Part shown: piece after piece, positions 31,341-44,815 of the stretch
How the letters are laid out: the number at the start of each line of letters is the position of its first letter
Numbering within the stretch: the stretch's first letter is position 1
From: Echinometra lucunter
Taxonomy: Eukaryota; Echinodermata; Echinoidea; Camarodonta; Echinometridae
Direction: 5' to 3'
NCBI GenBank assembly: GCA_029962745.1
Contig: CM057167.1
Coordinates: 19,744,054 to 19,808,053, forward strand
Length of the DNA: 64,000 nucleotides
Program-made: the position numbers and the translations under genes
The notes under the pieces: model-generated
The model's database searches: none
Seen by the model: the letters and a program-made list of their open reading frames with translations, nothing else
What the model was told of the DNA's origin: nothing

Positions 31341-31755
31341 TTAACCCATTCGTGACAGGAATTATTTAAAGCCTAATTTGATCAGCTTTTATTCTTCAAA
31401 TTGGCAACACCAACATTTTTCTTTTATTGCTACATTTTTCTTATAATCATCATGTATCTGAAATAAATATAAATTGACAGAATGTATGATGAGAAGTCAT
31501 AAAGTTGCTAATTTGCAGGGAAAAACGGTAATTTTAACATTTTCATCGCATTGCCAATTTAAGGATTTTAATGCTTATTTTCCTTTTAAAAAATTTCAGC
31601 ATCAAACATTAAATGTTGATGCAACAAAAATGGGCACAGTAAGTGTAGAATTTTTTGCTCTTTCTTCTCATGTATTTGGTGTGTTTTTAGTGCTCTGCAT
31701 CAAAAGTTATTAGACCAAACCACATAATGTGGACCCTCTGTCACGAATGGGTTAT
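31341..31755. mobile_element. piggyBac-type MITE, haplotype copy
   Basis: Counterpart of 18523-18938 in contig B, with the same TTAA and TTAT flanks. The insertion therefore predates the haplotype split. Confidence 0.8.
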
Positions 31756-31864
31756 TACCCAGCTTTAGCATAGCTGCTGCTACTTACTGTGCTCCAGCAT
31801 TTCAAACAATTTCTTCCTACTGGGTACATTCTACTACACCTAGGTGGAGAGTCGCAATTATAGA

Positions 31865-32206
31865 CAGGGTTCATACAGTATACATTTTCAAAATTCCATG
31901 ACTTTCCCATGACTTTCCAGGATAGAAAAATGCAAATTCCATGACTCATCGATCACATGTGATGCAAAACTTACATCAGAAATGCACTGATTAAAAGAGT
32001 TTTCAAAGCTGATCTGAGTGCCATGAATGCAGGGCTGGCCTGAGCGCAAATTTATTAACATGAAAAATATCTTGAATAAATGATTTTCCATGACTTTCCA
32101 GAAGAAACTGACAAATGCCCTGACTTTCCCTGACTTTTTGCTTCTGGAAAAAAAGAATTTCCAATTCCCTGACTTTCCAGAAATCCCCTGACCCGTATGA
32201 ACCCTG
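31865..32206. mobile_element. hAT-like MITE (CAGGGTTCATAC), haplotype copy
   Basis: Counterpart of 19047-19388; same ends and the same ATAGA flanks. Confidence 0.7.
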
Positions 32207-32744
32207 ATAGATTACCGGTAATGTCTTCCTAAAAGACATTAGTGCCACGGTAGGACTTGAACCGTGCACTATGAGATTTACGGTCCAGCAACATATTCAC
32301 TAGACAACACCTCCACAAATCATGGTAACGTAAATTTTACAAGAAATAGGCTTAAGTTCATGTTTAATTGCCATTATGCAGTAGACAGGCTGTTTGGACT
32401 GGTAAAAACATTAATCAATGAAATCTAACTAAAAGTCAGTCTTTAAAGGCATAATTCTTGTACGTATGACAATTTGATCACTACTAGCTCAATTTATCTT
32501 CTTTTTTTTTCTCATGAATAAGCTGTATATAAGTAGATCTTAATTGTACTAAATCCATTTTGGAGATACCAATTATTCAAGGTATCAAAATATTTATGAC
32601 ATAAAAAACAGAATGTTAGTAGAATTTAAGAAGATATTTTTTTTGTAATTATCAGAACTTGAACTTTGACATGACCCTTGACCTCCTAAACTACACAACC
32701 CCTGATCAAAATGACAACATTAGCATCATCACATCTCAACTCAC

Positions 32745-32888
32745 ATCATAAAGGCAGTCTTTCAGGGTCTGTTCACACAAGGCGGCTCTCTCACTGCTTG
32801 GTCCATGATAAATATGGGCAATGTGAACCAAGGCCCTAGCATCGCCTTCAAAGTCTTCGAGTGAACGATACCTCTTCTCGGACAGTTT
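32745..32888 (-). CDS. ZMYND11: ZMYND11 bromodomain exon, second copy, intact
   Basis: 144 nt, same translation as 19926-20069 ([21 protein letters not shown]), same splice sites. Confidence 0.9.
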
Positions 32889-34001
32889 CTGCAGAGATGG
32901 AAATGAAACTTTGCAGTCTGTACACCAGAGTAAATATTATAAATCAAGCACTAAACTGGTGATTGTGTTGAGTCTTTTTTTTAATAGTATTTTTCCCTCA
33001 TGAGCAGTGACAACTGAACTTTAAAAGCAGATCCCATTTTGCCCAGGGCCTACATTTTACAGGTACAATATCAATGCCAACAGTATAACTTAACCTGTTG
33101 AACAATAAGCCCAAACTGACTAGGGAAAAGGGACTATGGAGATTGCATGTTACAATGAAATCAAATTAAATCATACTCAACAGGTTAAAACCATCCTAAA
33201 ATCTGTCTCCGAAGTTTTGTGCTAAAAAAAAACCCATTTATTATTTTATCGCTTCATATCCCATTGACTTGACCACTAAAAATGTTGCAGGGATTTGTCA
33301 CGGGGGGGGGGGGGGGGGGGGGGGGGGTTGTCCTGTCATATCTGAACAAGCCTTTATTTTTATCATTATTTCTTATTGTTATTTACAATCTGAAGTATAG
33401 AGGAATAATATTTGAGGCAGCCTGATGGCTCAGGGCCAGGGGTAGAGCAGTGGTCTCATCACTGGGTGTAACCAAGTGGATGCCCTAGCACCCCTTCAAA
33501 AGGCATTTATCCTAATTGCCAAGTCCCTCAGAGAGGACTAAAGCTGTTGGTCCCTTGGCTGCCGACTTACAAGCATGCACAATATGCCTTCCTAGCAGTT
33601 CGGAAAAATAACCACCCATTCACCCATATTTTCATCAAGGTCTATGGGAACATTCATTTTGGTTCAAAACTTTTTCATATAAAATTTTTTTTAATGTTCA
33701 TGTTTGAAGTCCTGGCAGGCCAACTCACAGAACAATATTTTGAATAAAAGGTATGAGTTCAGGGGGGTGTTTCACAAAGAGTTAAGTTTGAATTAGAGTC
33801 GTGCTTAAGCACCAATGCGCATTCCGGTATTTAACGCGTAATCTTATTGATAGGCTTCCAATAGTGCGCGTCCCCTGAGCACTACCTGACCAATGGGGTG
33901 ATGCGTAATATAAAGCACGCAAGCAGGAATTTAAGTGCGACTTTAGTCAAACTTAAATCTTTGTGAAACACCCCCAGTTCTTTTTTGGCAATAGTTCTTA
34001 C

Positions 34002-34095
34002 CGTCCATCATAATGGCAAGATCCATGTGCTGATAAACTAGGTTGTAGTAGTTAGGCAATTCATTCAGATTTAACTTCTTGGTGAGTTCCCTGGA
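34002..34095 (-). CDS. ZMYND11: ZMYND11 bromodomain-middle exon, second copy
   Basis: As 21178-21270, but the donor region reads CTTACCGTCC instead of CTTACCTCC, adding one base at the exon end. Confidence 0.8.
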
Positions 34096-34516
34096 CTGAA
34101 AGACAAAAAAAAACTAGATGAATGCTCTCCAGTGAGAAAAATTGGGATGAAAAATCACTTAACAGGTCTAAAATTTCACAAGTATCACCAATTAATCAAT
34201 AAATGAAACCAATCAAAAATAAAAAAAAAGATAGACACATGCACAACATTTAAAACTCCTAAATTATTACAAGGGTTACTAAACCACTCATCTAAGAAAT
34301 TGATTCACCCGTCAGCAAACTAAAATTCTAATTCATCTGGAAGAAAATCCTTCAGACGCTTGAGAAGTATTATTTCACAGTCCATGATATTAAACTGTTT
34401 TGCTTTTTTTCAGCTCAAATACAATTTTAGAACAGATGTCAATTAGTGATTCAGGATTTGAGGTTGAATGAAAAAGGTCATGTCTGAATGGGGCTTCTAG
34501 CAGGTCACTGGTTTAC

Positions 34517-34600
34517 CTTTTCTTTCATTCTGTTGAGAACATGGAGTAGGATTTTGTTGAGATCCCATTTACTCATCTGGACACTCTTCTTCTTACAGCT
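34517..34600 (-). CDS. ZMYND11: ZMYND11 PHD-bromo junction exon, second copy, intact
   Basis: 84 nt, same peptide as 21694-21777. Confidence 0.88.
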
Positions 34601-35822
34601 CTGTAGATTAAAAACAAAATGTAATGATAATAATATTAACAATAATGATGATAATAATAACAATAATAATAACAATAACATTAATCATAGCCTTTTCACT
34701 TTTCAGTACCAGGTACCCACTCACTACACCTGGGTCGAGTGTGGCAAATGTAGATTATTAAAGTGATTACACAATGGTAAACAAAATTTTGATATATGAT
34801 CGAGAATAGAATTCTAAGAAGAATGACATTAAAAATATGATGATTTTCATCGAAATCGGTGCAGTTGGCTAATTCTCTCATAAAAGTTATGAGCTTGACC
34901 AAAAAATTTGAGTATGAGGTATGACGTAAAAGTGGGTACCCAGCTTTGCGCACTGCAGTTGTGCTGTGCGCTAGACTGTACAATATGTATTATACCTTGT
35001 GTGCATTTGCTAGAAGTGTGTAACAAGGTACCCACTTGACGTCATTTTGACGTAAAAGTGGGTACCCAGTTGAAACTGGCTCACAGCTGAGGGGTGAAAA
35101 AATATCCTGAAATCCTACCACATTTGGGTGTTTCCTTGGCAACACGACTTTTTAAAAAACTTTAGGCAAATGATTTTCTGCTAATAAAATCATGCTCTTT
35201 TAAATGAACTAACTTTGTTTCAGCATTGGGTACCCCCTTTAATGTCTTGCTAAAGGACAATTAGTCCTGCGGCAAGGATTTGAGCCCCGTACCTCATGGT
35301 TCTCAGTCCAGACACATATCCACTAGACCACAACCTCTATGTTAAGTTGCCATTTAAACAAACATTTACAAGTTAGCAATTCCTGGGTTTGGTAGCCACA
35401 GAAGAGAACCACCTTACTTAAAGGCAATTTTTAGAGGCACCTCCCCCAAATAATTGTGTGAATGTCTAAATGCTTTTGTACGTGTAGACTCCATAGCATG
35501 TCCCAGAACACAACAGTAAGTGTTAGGAATACGGTGGGGTTTGGATTAGGGTTGTAGAACCCATCAAGGACGAATAAAGCCCATGGCACACTATATGATC
35601 CATCTGAGATCCGATTTTGGAAAAATTTGTTATAGCATTTGATATGGACATTCAAACAGGTAAAATCTTAATGATCACAGTTCCGAATAGTTGTATGAAT
35701 ACTAAAATTGAAATTGTGGGCTACTGCGAGCATCCCTGTAAGATTAAAAGCAAACTTAATTCCAAATCATAGTGACGTCATAGCAATCTTGCGATTGGCT
35801 ACGATTAGAAGCCGATTTGGCC

Positions 35823-36380
35823 TTTAAAGGGAAAGTCCATACCAGAAGTTTCACTGTTTCAATAAAAGGAGATAAATTTGAACAGGATTTTAAAAAAGAA
35901 ATGAGTAAAATCGGTCAAAGAATAAGAAAATTACACTCATTTACATTTTCTAGTAAATTACTCCCGGCTCTGCAAATTGGCAACACTGATGACATCATAT
36001 GCGAGCAGGTCTCCATTCACTTTGTACATGAAATTTCACATTTTCTCAATTTTCTTGGAAGTTACACATTTTCTTACCCCATAGTCAAAGTAAAAAGCAA
36101 TTCTTCTTAACATACATTGATTATGGGGTTAGAAAATGTGTAACTTCCAAGAAAATTGAGAAAATGTGAAATTTCATGTACAAAGTGAATGGAGACCTGC
36201 TCGCATATGATGTCATCAGTGTTGCCAATTTGCAGAGCCGAGAGTAGTTTACTAGAAAATGTAAATGAGTGTAATTTTCTTATTCTTCGACCGATTTTGC
36301 TCATTTCTTTCTTAAAATGCTTTTCAAATTTATCTCCTTTTATTGAAACAGTGAAACTTCTAGGGTGGACATACCCTTTA
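35823..36380. mobile_element. Long palindromic MITE, full-length haplotype copy
   Basis: Both arms are complete here (for example GCATATGATGTCATC in one arm and GATGACATCATATGC in the other). The counterpart 23008-23500 has lost part of its right arm. Confidence 0.85.
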
Positions 36381-36538
36381 ACTCCGACCACAAGGCTTGC
36401 AGTTATCCAAAATTTTGGCTTTAGTCCCATCATTATTCCAAACTTTAAATAAGGTAATTTTACTAAGCCATTTGTTAGAAAAATCGGGTCGTATAGTACA
36501 GTGTGCGGTGGGCTTATCATGAAGAGCCTGGGTCTTAC

Positions 36539-36691
36539 CTCACATATAGGACAGAACCAGAGACCGAGGATCTTCTCAGGGTCTTCAACTTTCACGCAAT
36601 CTGGGTGATAGACTCTGTAGCATGTACCACAACATAACACCTCTCCTCCTGCGTGACATTCAAAGCAGTACCAATCATGTGGTTCCTCAGA
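36539..36691 (-). CDS. ZMYND11: ZMYND11 PHD-finger exon, second copy, intact
   Basis: 153 nt in frame. All eight zinc ligands of a C4HC3 PHD are visible in [26 protein letters not shown] and WFCPIC. This is the reference version of the exon. Confidence 0.93.
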
Positions 36692-39327
36692 CTAGGAAAG
36701 ATAGAAGACAGAGAAAGATAAACGAAACTGAAATTTTGATCAGAAGTTAAACCAAAATTCAATCAGCCATGTCAAAGATTGCTTGCCTGACACTAAGTAT
36801 GGCTCCAATAATTACCTCCAAAGTTTGAGAAATTTGTTTTTATAAAAGAATTCCTTATACCAAGAGGTTACATGTATCTGAGCAAACACAGAAAAAAACA
36901 AAAAAACTTTCAGCTTATAAAACTTTTCACATATTATTGTAAAATCATTGAAAATTGCTAAATCTCGTAGTGATTTGATGTACAGTTTTCAGAATCATTT
37001 TCATTCATTCCTTTTTATACAGCAGTATATCATACTATGATACAATGTCCCTACACACATCAAAAGGAAGTCTGACATCATTATCCTAGGGTTAGCTCTA
37101 GCAAGTCTTTATCACTTCATGATGCAACAAATCCAGCCAGTATACCACTTTAAACACTAAGCAAGGAGAAACAACAATAAATAGAATGTCTTTCTGCAGA
37201 CATACATACTTGGTATAGATTTAAACCCTCAATTTTTTCATTGGGAATCAAGGAAATGAACCTCTTCACTGTAATGTACCATACTAAAATACCTCTGCCC
37301 CTTCACTCATTTTTACAGCTATCTTGAAGTAATCTGCTTCAGCTACATGTAGATCCTCAATTCATTTCAATTCAATTTGTATTTATTTAATTTTCAACAA
37401 ATACATGTAGAAAACAATGGCGTTACAAGTAGAAAATATATGCATGCATTCATTTTTTCTTGATAACAATTCACAAGTACACCACATAAATAATTATAAT
37501 GAATTATCAAAAGAAATTCCTAAATTCTGAGGAAATGGAGAAAAAGACTTGGGAGAACACAAAATGATAACAGAACAAGAAACACAGAGACTGCTCTTTG
37601 CCACAGAGTCACCCGACTGCTTGACAGGTAGACTTACTGATCGATTGTTTGGGCATTTTATTTGTCAATAATTTGATCAATCAATGATTGATTGGCTGTT
37701 GATTAAATGATTGCCTTATTGATTGACTGGTGGATTTAGTGACTGAATGGTCAAATGAATGACTGAATGGTTAAATGATCGATCGTTTGAGCATTTTATT
37801 TATCAATAATTGATCACTTGGCTGTTGATTAAATACCTTATTGACTTGTTAGTTGACTGACTGACTGACTGGCTGAATGGTTGGATGACTGACTGATGCA
37901 TTGACTGATTGATCTATCAGTTGCGCCTATAAAAAGAGGGACTATTAAACAAGCAGTCCAAATAAGTACTCCTGTTTAAACAAAGTACTCTTTTGCATAA
38001 AATTATGATAAAGTTTTGATATTCTAGGAAGCTTGAATCAATTGTCTATCATAATTTTTAGTGATTTCACTTCTTTATGCATGTGTGAAAACTATGTGCA
38101 AAATTACATGTACATCAAGATCTTTAAAGAACACAATTCACAACTCACAGACACATGCCAGTCATTCAGTCATGAGTAAAAGTACCAAATTAATAACATT
38201 TCAGATCCTTCATTCAATCAATCAGTCAATCAATAAAAAATCAATCATCAGCCCATTAATACATCAAATGATAGATCAATCAGTCAATGCACCATGCAGT
38301 CAGTCATTCAACCATTCAGCCAACCAATCAGTCAGTCAATCAATCATGTCAATCAATATGGTAATCGTTTAATCAACAGCCAATCAATCAATTGATTGAT
38401 CAAAATATCATTGAAAAATAAAATGCCCAAACTATCGATCAGTCAGTCAACCTGTCAGGCAGTCGGGCAACTCTGTGGCAAAGAGCAATTTCTTTGAATG
38501 GGAGTACTTGTTTAGACTGCTGGTTTAATTGTCCCTCTTCTTTCAATTTGGCGCAAGTCATTTTTCACACTCTAAACAGAAACAGTCAGTGTTCGGCCAA
38601 GCGTGAATTAAAATTTGTTTTGTGAGTGGCACTTGATAGATGAGCCTACTGGGCATCTATTAACATGAAAAACTCTTCAAAATATTTTGAAATATAATTT
38701 TCATAATTTTTTCAAAAGAGTAACGTTTTTATTAATACACACTGTATTGCATCAATGAACCACAGTCTATGAAAAACTTACTTAAAACCAAATTAAAATC
38801 AAGAATAGGCAGAAAGGGTATCAATCAAAGTCTCACGAAAAAGAATATTATACAGATACGCTTTGGAACTGCTGGTAATATGAACGGCTCCCACAGAATA
38901 TTGCTGTATTTTGCTTTCTCATATTTTACGTTTATTTTGCACCTATTTGACACCTATTTTGCGCTTCAAGACCTAGTAATATTACTGTAATACTGCGGAT
39001 ACCTGGTGTATATGAACAGCATCTGCAAAGTAGGCGCAATATTTATGGCTCGTCGACGGGTTTGACCCTTAGCCAAGTGCATAATGTATGATGGGTAACC
39101 AGGATGCAATGCGGGACTTACCAATAGAACAAAATACCTAATGTTGCGGATGTCAATATGAACGGGGGTGAAAGGGAGAATACCGCAATATTACAGTAAC
39201 ATTACTGTATCTTCCCTGTAATGCGAACAGTGTCCACAGGAAATCGCTTACCTACATGTATGCACATCTGCAATAGTGCAATATTGGGTAATGTGAACGG
39301 GGCTTATGACTTCTTGATAGAGTTTAC

Positions 39328-39615
39328 CTCTTCGGTTCTCTCTTCAGCACACCAGAAGGCATCCTGCGTTTCTCCCGCCCTCTGCCCCTTCTTGGATGTC
39401 GACAGCTCCTTCACGAGGAGATCCTCCTTGACAGCACATCCCATCTCTTTCTGGGCTTCCTTGGTCGTGACATTGTAACAGCGCTCCATGAAGCGGTAGA
39501 TACGTTCCAGGTTCGCTACTTGCTTGCTCTGGCGGATGCATGTGATGGCCTCCCACAGATGCAGGATGAGCTGCGGGTTCGACATGCGTCGCTTCACGGT
39601 CTTCACCATCTTGCC
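39328..39615 (-). CDS. ZMYND11: ZMYND11 winged-helix exon, second copy (conserved frame)
   Basis: ATG at 39607-39609, 94 codons to GAG|GTAAAC. It ends KKGQRAGETQDAFWCAEERT, which fits the vertebrate protein better than the contig A version. Confidence 0.9.
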
Positions 39616-39800
39616 CTGTATGTAGGAGAGGGATGAAAAAAAAAAATGAGCCAAGTTATTCAATTCATGAAATTAGGAGTGCTCTATGAAGCAATGAGTA
39701 CTCTAGCTTTATCAGCAATCTGCTTGCAGAGGCACGTAATGGCCTCTCACAGCTGTAGGATGACCTGCAAGTCTGATATGCGATGCTTTACTGTCTCCAC

Positions 39801-40300
39801 NNNNNNNNNNNNNNNNNNNNNNNNNNNNNNNNNNNNNNNNNNNNNNNNNNNNNNNNNNNNNNNNNNNNNNNNNNNNNNNNNNNNNNNNNNNNNNNNNNNN
39901 NNNNNNNNNNNNNNNNNNNNNNNNNNNNNNNNNNNNNNNNNNNNNNNNNNNNNNNNNNNNNNNNNNNNNNNNNNNNNNNNNNNNNNNNNNNNNNNNNNNN
40001 NNNNNNNNNNNNNNNNNNNNNNNNNNNNNNNNNNNNNNNNNNNNNNNNNNNNNNNNNNNNNNNNNNNNNNNNNNNNNNNNNNNNNNNNNNNNNNNNNNNN
40101 NNNNNNNNNNNNNNNNNNNNNNNNNNNNNNNNNNNNNNNNNNNNNNNNNNNNNNNNNNNNNNNNNNNNNNNNNNNNNNNNNNNNNNNNNNNNNNNNNNNN
40201 NNNNNNNNNNNNNNNNNNNNNNNNNNNNNNNNNNNNNNNNNNNNNNNNNNNNNNNNNNNNNNNNNNNNNNNNNNNNNNNNNNNNNNNNNNNNNNNNNNNN
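39801..40300. other. Assembly gap, exactly 500 N
   Basis: 500 N placeholder between contig B, which ends inside the duplicated winged-helix exon, and contig C, which restarts ~1.1 kb earlier in the same sequence. Confidence 0.99.
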
Positions 40301-40956
40301 GAAAAACTCTTCGAAATATTTTGAAATAAATTTTTCATAATTTTTTCAAAAGAGTAACGTTTTTATTGATACACACTGTATTGCATCAATGAACCACAGT
40401 CTATGAAAAACTTACTTAAAACCAAATTAAAATCAAGAATAGGCAGAAAGGGTATCAATCAAAGTCTCACGAAAAAGAATATTATACAGATATGCTTTGG
40501 AACTGCTGGTAATATGAACGGCTCCCACAGAATATTGCTGTATTTTGCTTTCTCATATTTTACGTTTATTTTGCACCTATTTGACACCTATTTTGCGCTT
40601 CGAGACCTAGTAATATTACTATAATACTGCGGAAACCTGGTGTATATGAACAGCATCTGCAAAGCAGGCGCAATATTTATGGCTCGTCGACGGGTTTGAC
40701 CCTTAGCCGAGTGCATATTGTATGATGGGTAACCAGGATGCAATGCGGGACTTGCCAATAGAACAAAATACCATAATGTTGCGGATGCCAATATGAACGG
40801 GGGTGAAAGGGAGAATACCGCAATATTACAGTAACATTACTGTATTTTCCCTGTAATGTGAACAGTGTCCACAGGAAATCGCTTACCTATGCACATCTGT
40901 AATAGTGCGATATTGGGTAATGTGTACGGGGCTTATGACTTCTTGATAGAGTTTAC

Positions 40957-41244
40957 CTCTTCAGTTCTCTCTTCAGCACACCAGAAGGCATCCTGCGTTT
41001 CTCCCGCCCTCTGCCCCTTCTTGGATGTCGACAGCTCCTTCACGAGGAGATCCTCCTTGACAGCACATCCCATCTCTTTCTGGGCTTCCTTGGTCGTGAC
41101 ATTGTAACAGCGCTCCATGAAGCGGTAGATACGTTCCAGGTTCGCTACTTGCTTGCTCTGGCGGATGCATGTGATGGCCTCCCACAGATGCAGGATGAGC
41201 TGCGGGTTCGACATGCGTCGCTTCACGGTCTTCACCATCTTGCC
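40957..41244 (-). CDS. ZMYND11: ZMYND11 winged-helix exon, third copy (conserved frame)
   Basis: ATG at 41236-41238. The 94-codon translation agrees with 39328-39615, so two of three copies support KKGQRAGETQDAFW. Confidence 0.9.
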
Positions 41245-41312
41245 CTGTATGTAGGAGAGGGATGAAAAAAAAAATTGAGCCAAGTTATTCAATTCATGAA
41301 ATTAATAGTGCT

Positions 41313-41428
41313 CTATGAAGCAATGAATACTCTAGCTTTATCAGCAATCTGATTGCAGAGGCACGTAATGGCCTCCCACAGCTGTAGGATGACCTGCAAG
41401 TCTGATATGCGATGCTTTGCTGTCTCCA
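41313..41428 (-). pseudogene. Degraded winged-helix exon duplicate, third copy
   Basis: Counterpart of 26784-26899, same length and stop. One change (CTGATTGCAGAGG against CTGCTTGCAGAGG) alters a Lys codon. Confidence 0.7.
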
Positions 41429-41991
41429 CTGTAAAAAGAAATTAAAAGTCTACAGCAGTTTTCAATTAACGTCTCAAAATACATGCATGAAAATGTTGCC
41501 TAATACCAATACCATAGGCTTAGATACAGCCTAGTACCTTAGGGGTCAAAGTGGTCTTTTTTGGTGATGCAATTATTCAAATGATTCTTGACACACTTGC
41601 TCTTTAATTTTCCAGACTGGAGCAAATATAATAAATTATCATGAACTACAAAACCATAAATGACTCCAGCTCCACACACTATATGTGGTTGCTTTGCAAC
41701 AGTACTGTATAAGCGAGCATCTTCTTGCGAACTCATGACAAAAAGTGCGATTACATCGCGTACATGATTAGCCTGATTCTCTCAGCTACAAAACTGACAT
41801 TATCTTAAAATTGAATAATTGACTGATGATTTTTTACTTCTCATATTTATTTTGACAACTTACAACTTACCAAAAAAAGATGATTTATTGCTTCATGTGC
41901 ACTCGGAAATTCCGTTCTCTCTACTGAGGTCAACCAGAAGTTTGACCTCTCTTATATAAAGTCTAGACTATTGTATGCACCGCGTGATTAC

Positions 41992-42046
41992 CTTCTGGGA
42001 TACTGAACGGGTTCGCAAAGCTTTTGTGTGTCCTGTCCGACGCCAT
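41992..42046 (-). CDS. Candidate first coding exon, third copy
   Basis: Same MASDRTHKSFANPFSIPE frame and GGTAATC donor as 27454-27508. Confidence 0.4.
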
Positions 42047-42396
42047 GCTCTGCACAGCGTCAGGTCTGGCTATCATTCATGATGCTCCTCTAGTCTAAGT
42101 AAGTTAAGATCTTTCCCCCACCATTTAATGATTAATATGATTTGCACAAATATTCACAAACATCAAGTCATCATCATGCACATCAATCAAGTCATCACAT
42201 CACATGCACTGAAGTGAATCACTGAATGTTTTCCTTTATCAGTTTAGATCTAACAGTCAGGCCTAGAAGTCTATGTCACCCGTAGGTCAAAACGGCGTTT
42301 TGAATAGCGAAACTAATTGCTGATGCGAACGCGAAATACATTGTCATTGACTTACTCTTCTAGATAAAAGAGGAGAAAAGGTTTGATTTTACTTAC

Positions 42397-42450
42397 CAGC
42401 AAGGTTCCTGAGGCTCTCAATTTTCCCCTTTCTGCTTCATATCTGATGAA
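42397..42450 (-). other. Candidate 5' non-coding exon, third copy
   Basis: Counterpart of 27854-27907 with the same splice signals. Confidence 0.35.
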
Positions 42451-43535
42451 CTGAAAATGGTGAATTTTAAGGAAAAAACTGACGCTTATCGGACTCGTAC
42501 TGGTTGACAGCATGCCGTCGAGTAACAAACATAAAAGCATGCTATAAGCATGATGAGTTTCAGTACAGACTTGTCACGTTTGCAGGATGAGGTCAATTCA
42601 TTGACCGAGTAGACTCTACACACAGGATGAGTGGCCTAGATCTAGACTAGATCTAGACCCCTCTCACTTGCACGAATGCCAGGTTATCATCAGATAACCT
42701 TGCACTGAATTAGGCCTGTACAGTGGAAATTGCTGACAATAGGAAAGTAGTGTTCTCTGTCACATTTCTGGGACAGAGGAAGAAGAGCAGTGATCAGAAA
42801 AAGATTTCTCAAAATTCATTTGATGAAGATAATTTAGATCCAATTGAAGGAATGGAATGAAAATAGGATATGTTACATACTGGGTGTAAAAAGCAAACAT
42901 TTTCCAAGAATTTGTTGATTATTTTAGTGATTTCTATCTCCAACTATAGAGGGCAGCATTTCACATAAATTTGCACAGCTCACCATACCAATGGCTCCCT
43001 GAGAGGACCCCTCTAGATCTAATCGCCTACAGGCTACACTGCAGTTAACGTTGTCGTTAGACCCTATATGTCATCTGTCTAGCCTACATGCAACCTAAAA
43101 TTAATTAGACTCTAAGTTAGATCTAGTCTAGGTCTACCTTGAGAAATACTACATGAATTCTGTTCAAACTACATGAAGCCTATAGAATAGGTTGGTCGGA
43201 ATCTCCCCACGGGCCACGTTCAGGCTACGGATATTCCCATACGCGGCCCGTTTAGCCACGATCCTCCCACATCAAGCCCTGCCCCTGGCCTGGGGCCGGG
43301 CCTTGCGCATCGCCATCGCGCTCGGAGTCTCATGCCATCGCATGCCATGGCATGACCATGGGATATTGCCTGTGGCTGTGATGTGATTCGGGGGTAATTT
43401 CCAATAATAATCTAGATTGGTAAGAAGGTATAGAGCACTCACACATTCATGACATTACATCCAAACAATTGTCATTCCCCAAGCTAGTATAAACTTACCA
43501 AATGACGCGGATTTGGTCAAATCTACATCAACTTA
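42451..43535. other. Region upstream of ZMYND11, possible promoter
   Basis: No ORF of note. 43195-43370 is much more GC- and CpG-rich than its surroundings (GGCCCGTTTAGCCACG, GGGGCCGGGCC). I see no TATA box at a clear spacing, so a promoter is only a possibility. Confidence 0.3.
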
Positions 43536-43808
43536 ACCCTCGGTCAATAAGAGCTAAATGTATGTAGGCTTCCGTGTGATTTTAGTAGCGCAAGGTTTAC
43601 AGATGCTAGCGCGCGCTGCGTTTACGTGTATCATTTGCATTCGCCAAGTGCAAGGCTATCGCTAGCGCTAAGCACATGCATGTATTATTTTGACTTAACG
43701 CACTTCAGTAACGCACGCGCGCTAGTAGTATCAATAACAAGGCAAACATTACATTAGTACGAGCTACGGGGCGTAAGGTCGTGATCCAGGTTAGGCTAGG
43801 GGTGACAC

Positions 43809-44200
43809 GACATTTGCTCCGGCGACATTTGCTCCGCCGACAACTGCTCCGAAAATGACGACAAGTGCTCCGCGACATATGCTCCGCCGACATATGCTCC
43901 GCCGACATTTGCTCCGCCGACATATGCTCCGAAACGACGAGATTTGCTCCGGCGACATTTGCTCCGCCGACATTTGCTCCGAAACGACGACATTTGCTCC
44001 GGCGACATTTGCTCCGCCGACATATGCTCCACCGACATTTGCTCCGGCGACATTTGCTCCGCCGACATAATGCTCCGCCGAATTATGCTCCAAAACGACG
44101 ACATTTGCTCCGCCGACATATGCTCGGACGACGACATTTGCTCCGCCGACACATGCTCCGCCGACATATGCTCCGCCGAATTATTTCGACAATAATGTAA
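43809..44200 (+). repeat. TGCTCCG minisatellite array, left terminus
   Basis: About 25 units of 14-16 bp, consensus GACATTTGCTCCGCC, with variants (GGC for GCC, ATAT for ATTT, CGAAACGA spacers every few units). Its ICSAD/APPTF-repeat ORFs are artefacts of the repeat. Confidence 0.92.
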
Positions 44201-44664
44201 CAACTGCCCCGCCGACATATTTCTGCCGAATTAATTCTGTAGACACTACACTTGAACTGGTGACATATTACTCCATCGACGCCATAAAATGAAATGGAGA
44301 GCATACTCTCTGACGTAGCCTAGAATTTTCAACAAGGGGAGGGGGAGGCGAGGCGAGGGAGCCGCGGCGACGGAGCTGGGGAAGCTGTTGGAGAGGGTTT
44401 ATCCCCCCTCCCACGGTAGGTAGATTTTTTTTTTAATTTTTGAATGGAAATGATATTTTTCTGCACACTAAAATACAGTATTAGGGGAAACTGATATGAG
44501 AAGTGGCATATAATGGGGGGGGGGGGGGGCATGGCGAGGATGTTGGAAGGGGTATTCCCCACCCACGGTAGAGAGATTCTTTGTAAATTCGTGCATAAAA
44601 GCAGCACTTCCTGCACACTAAAAATCAGCATAAGGGGTGACTTATATGAGAAGTGGCGGTTCTA

Positions 44665-44815
44665 GAACAACTCCCCCGGAGGACAAGCCGCCCCCGAGGA
44701 CCACTTTCCCGGAGGACGGGTCCCCCAGAGGACATTTCCTTCGGAGGATGGCTCCCAAGATGACAGCTGCCCGGGAACACAATACCCCCGAGGACAAGCT
44801 TCCCGGAGGAAAACT
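44665..44815 (+). repeat. GGAGGAC-type minisatellite inside the foldback element
   Basis: About eight imperfect units of 15-20 bp with core CCCGGAGGAC (for example CCCCGAGGACCAC, TCCCGGAGGACGGG). Also at 55665-55815 in the other haplotype. Confidence 0.75.

Larger units (their letters stand above)
28627..39800. other. Contig B: second haplotype of about 15793-26900
   Basis: The whole segment aligns collinearly with contig A, including every intronic MITE and SINE. Differences are mostly one-base indels in homopolymers (for example GTACTTTTAGCAGGGCC against GTACTTTAGCAGGCC) and a few substitutions. Exon frames in the first part are broken by such indels, while exons from 32745 on are largely clean. 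Confidence 0.93.
40301..42666. other. Start of contig C: third copy of about 25768-28126
   Basis: Collinear with the end of contig A and with 38667-39800 of contig B. It continues without a gap into 42667 onward, so contig C is the true upstream extension of contig A. Confidence 0.92.

Noticed and set aside
36107..36640. 177-codon ORF beginning in the PHD exon of contig B
   Set aside because: Only the first part is PHD exon; the rest is read-through into the intron and a palindromic MITE beyond the GT donor.
28627..42666. A genuine tandem duplication or triplication of ZMYND11
   Set aside because: Copies share intronic insertions at identical positions, are bounded by 500-N placeholders, and differ by homopolymer indels. 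Allelic contigs explain this better.
43809..44200. CRISPR-like array
   Set aside because: Units are contiguous 14-16-bp minisatellite repeats without unique spacers, in a eukaryotic genome.
43791..44218. Overlapping ORFs with repeating ICSAD / APPTF / MSAEQ peptides as a repeat protein
   Set aside because: Every frame on both strands is open because the 15-bp unit length is divisible by three. There is no start context or splice logic, and the array is a transposon terminus.
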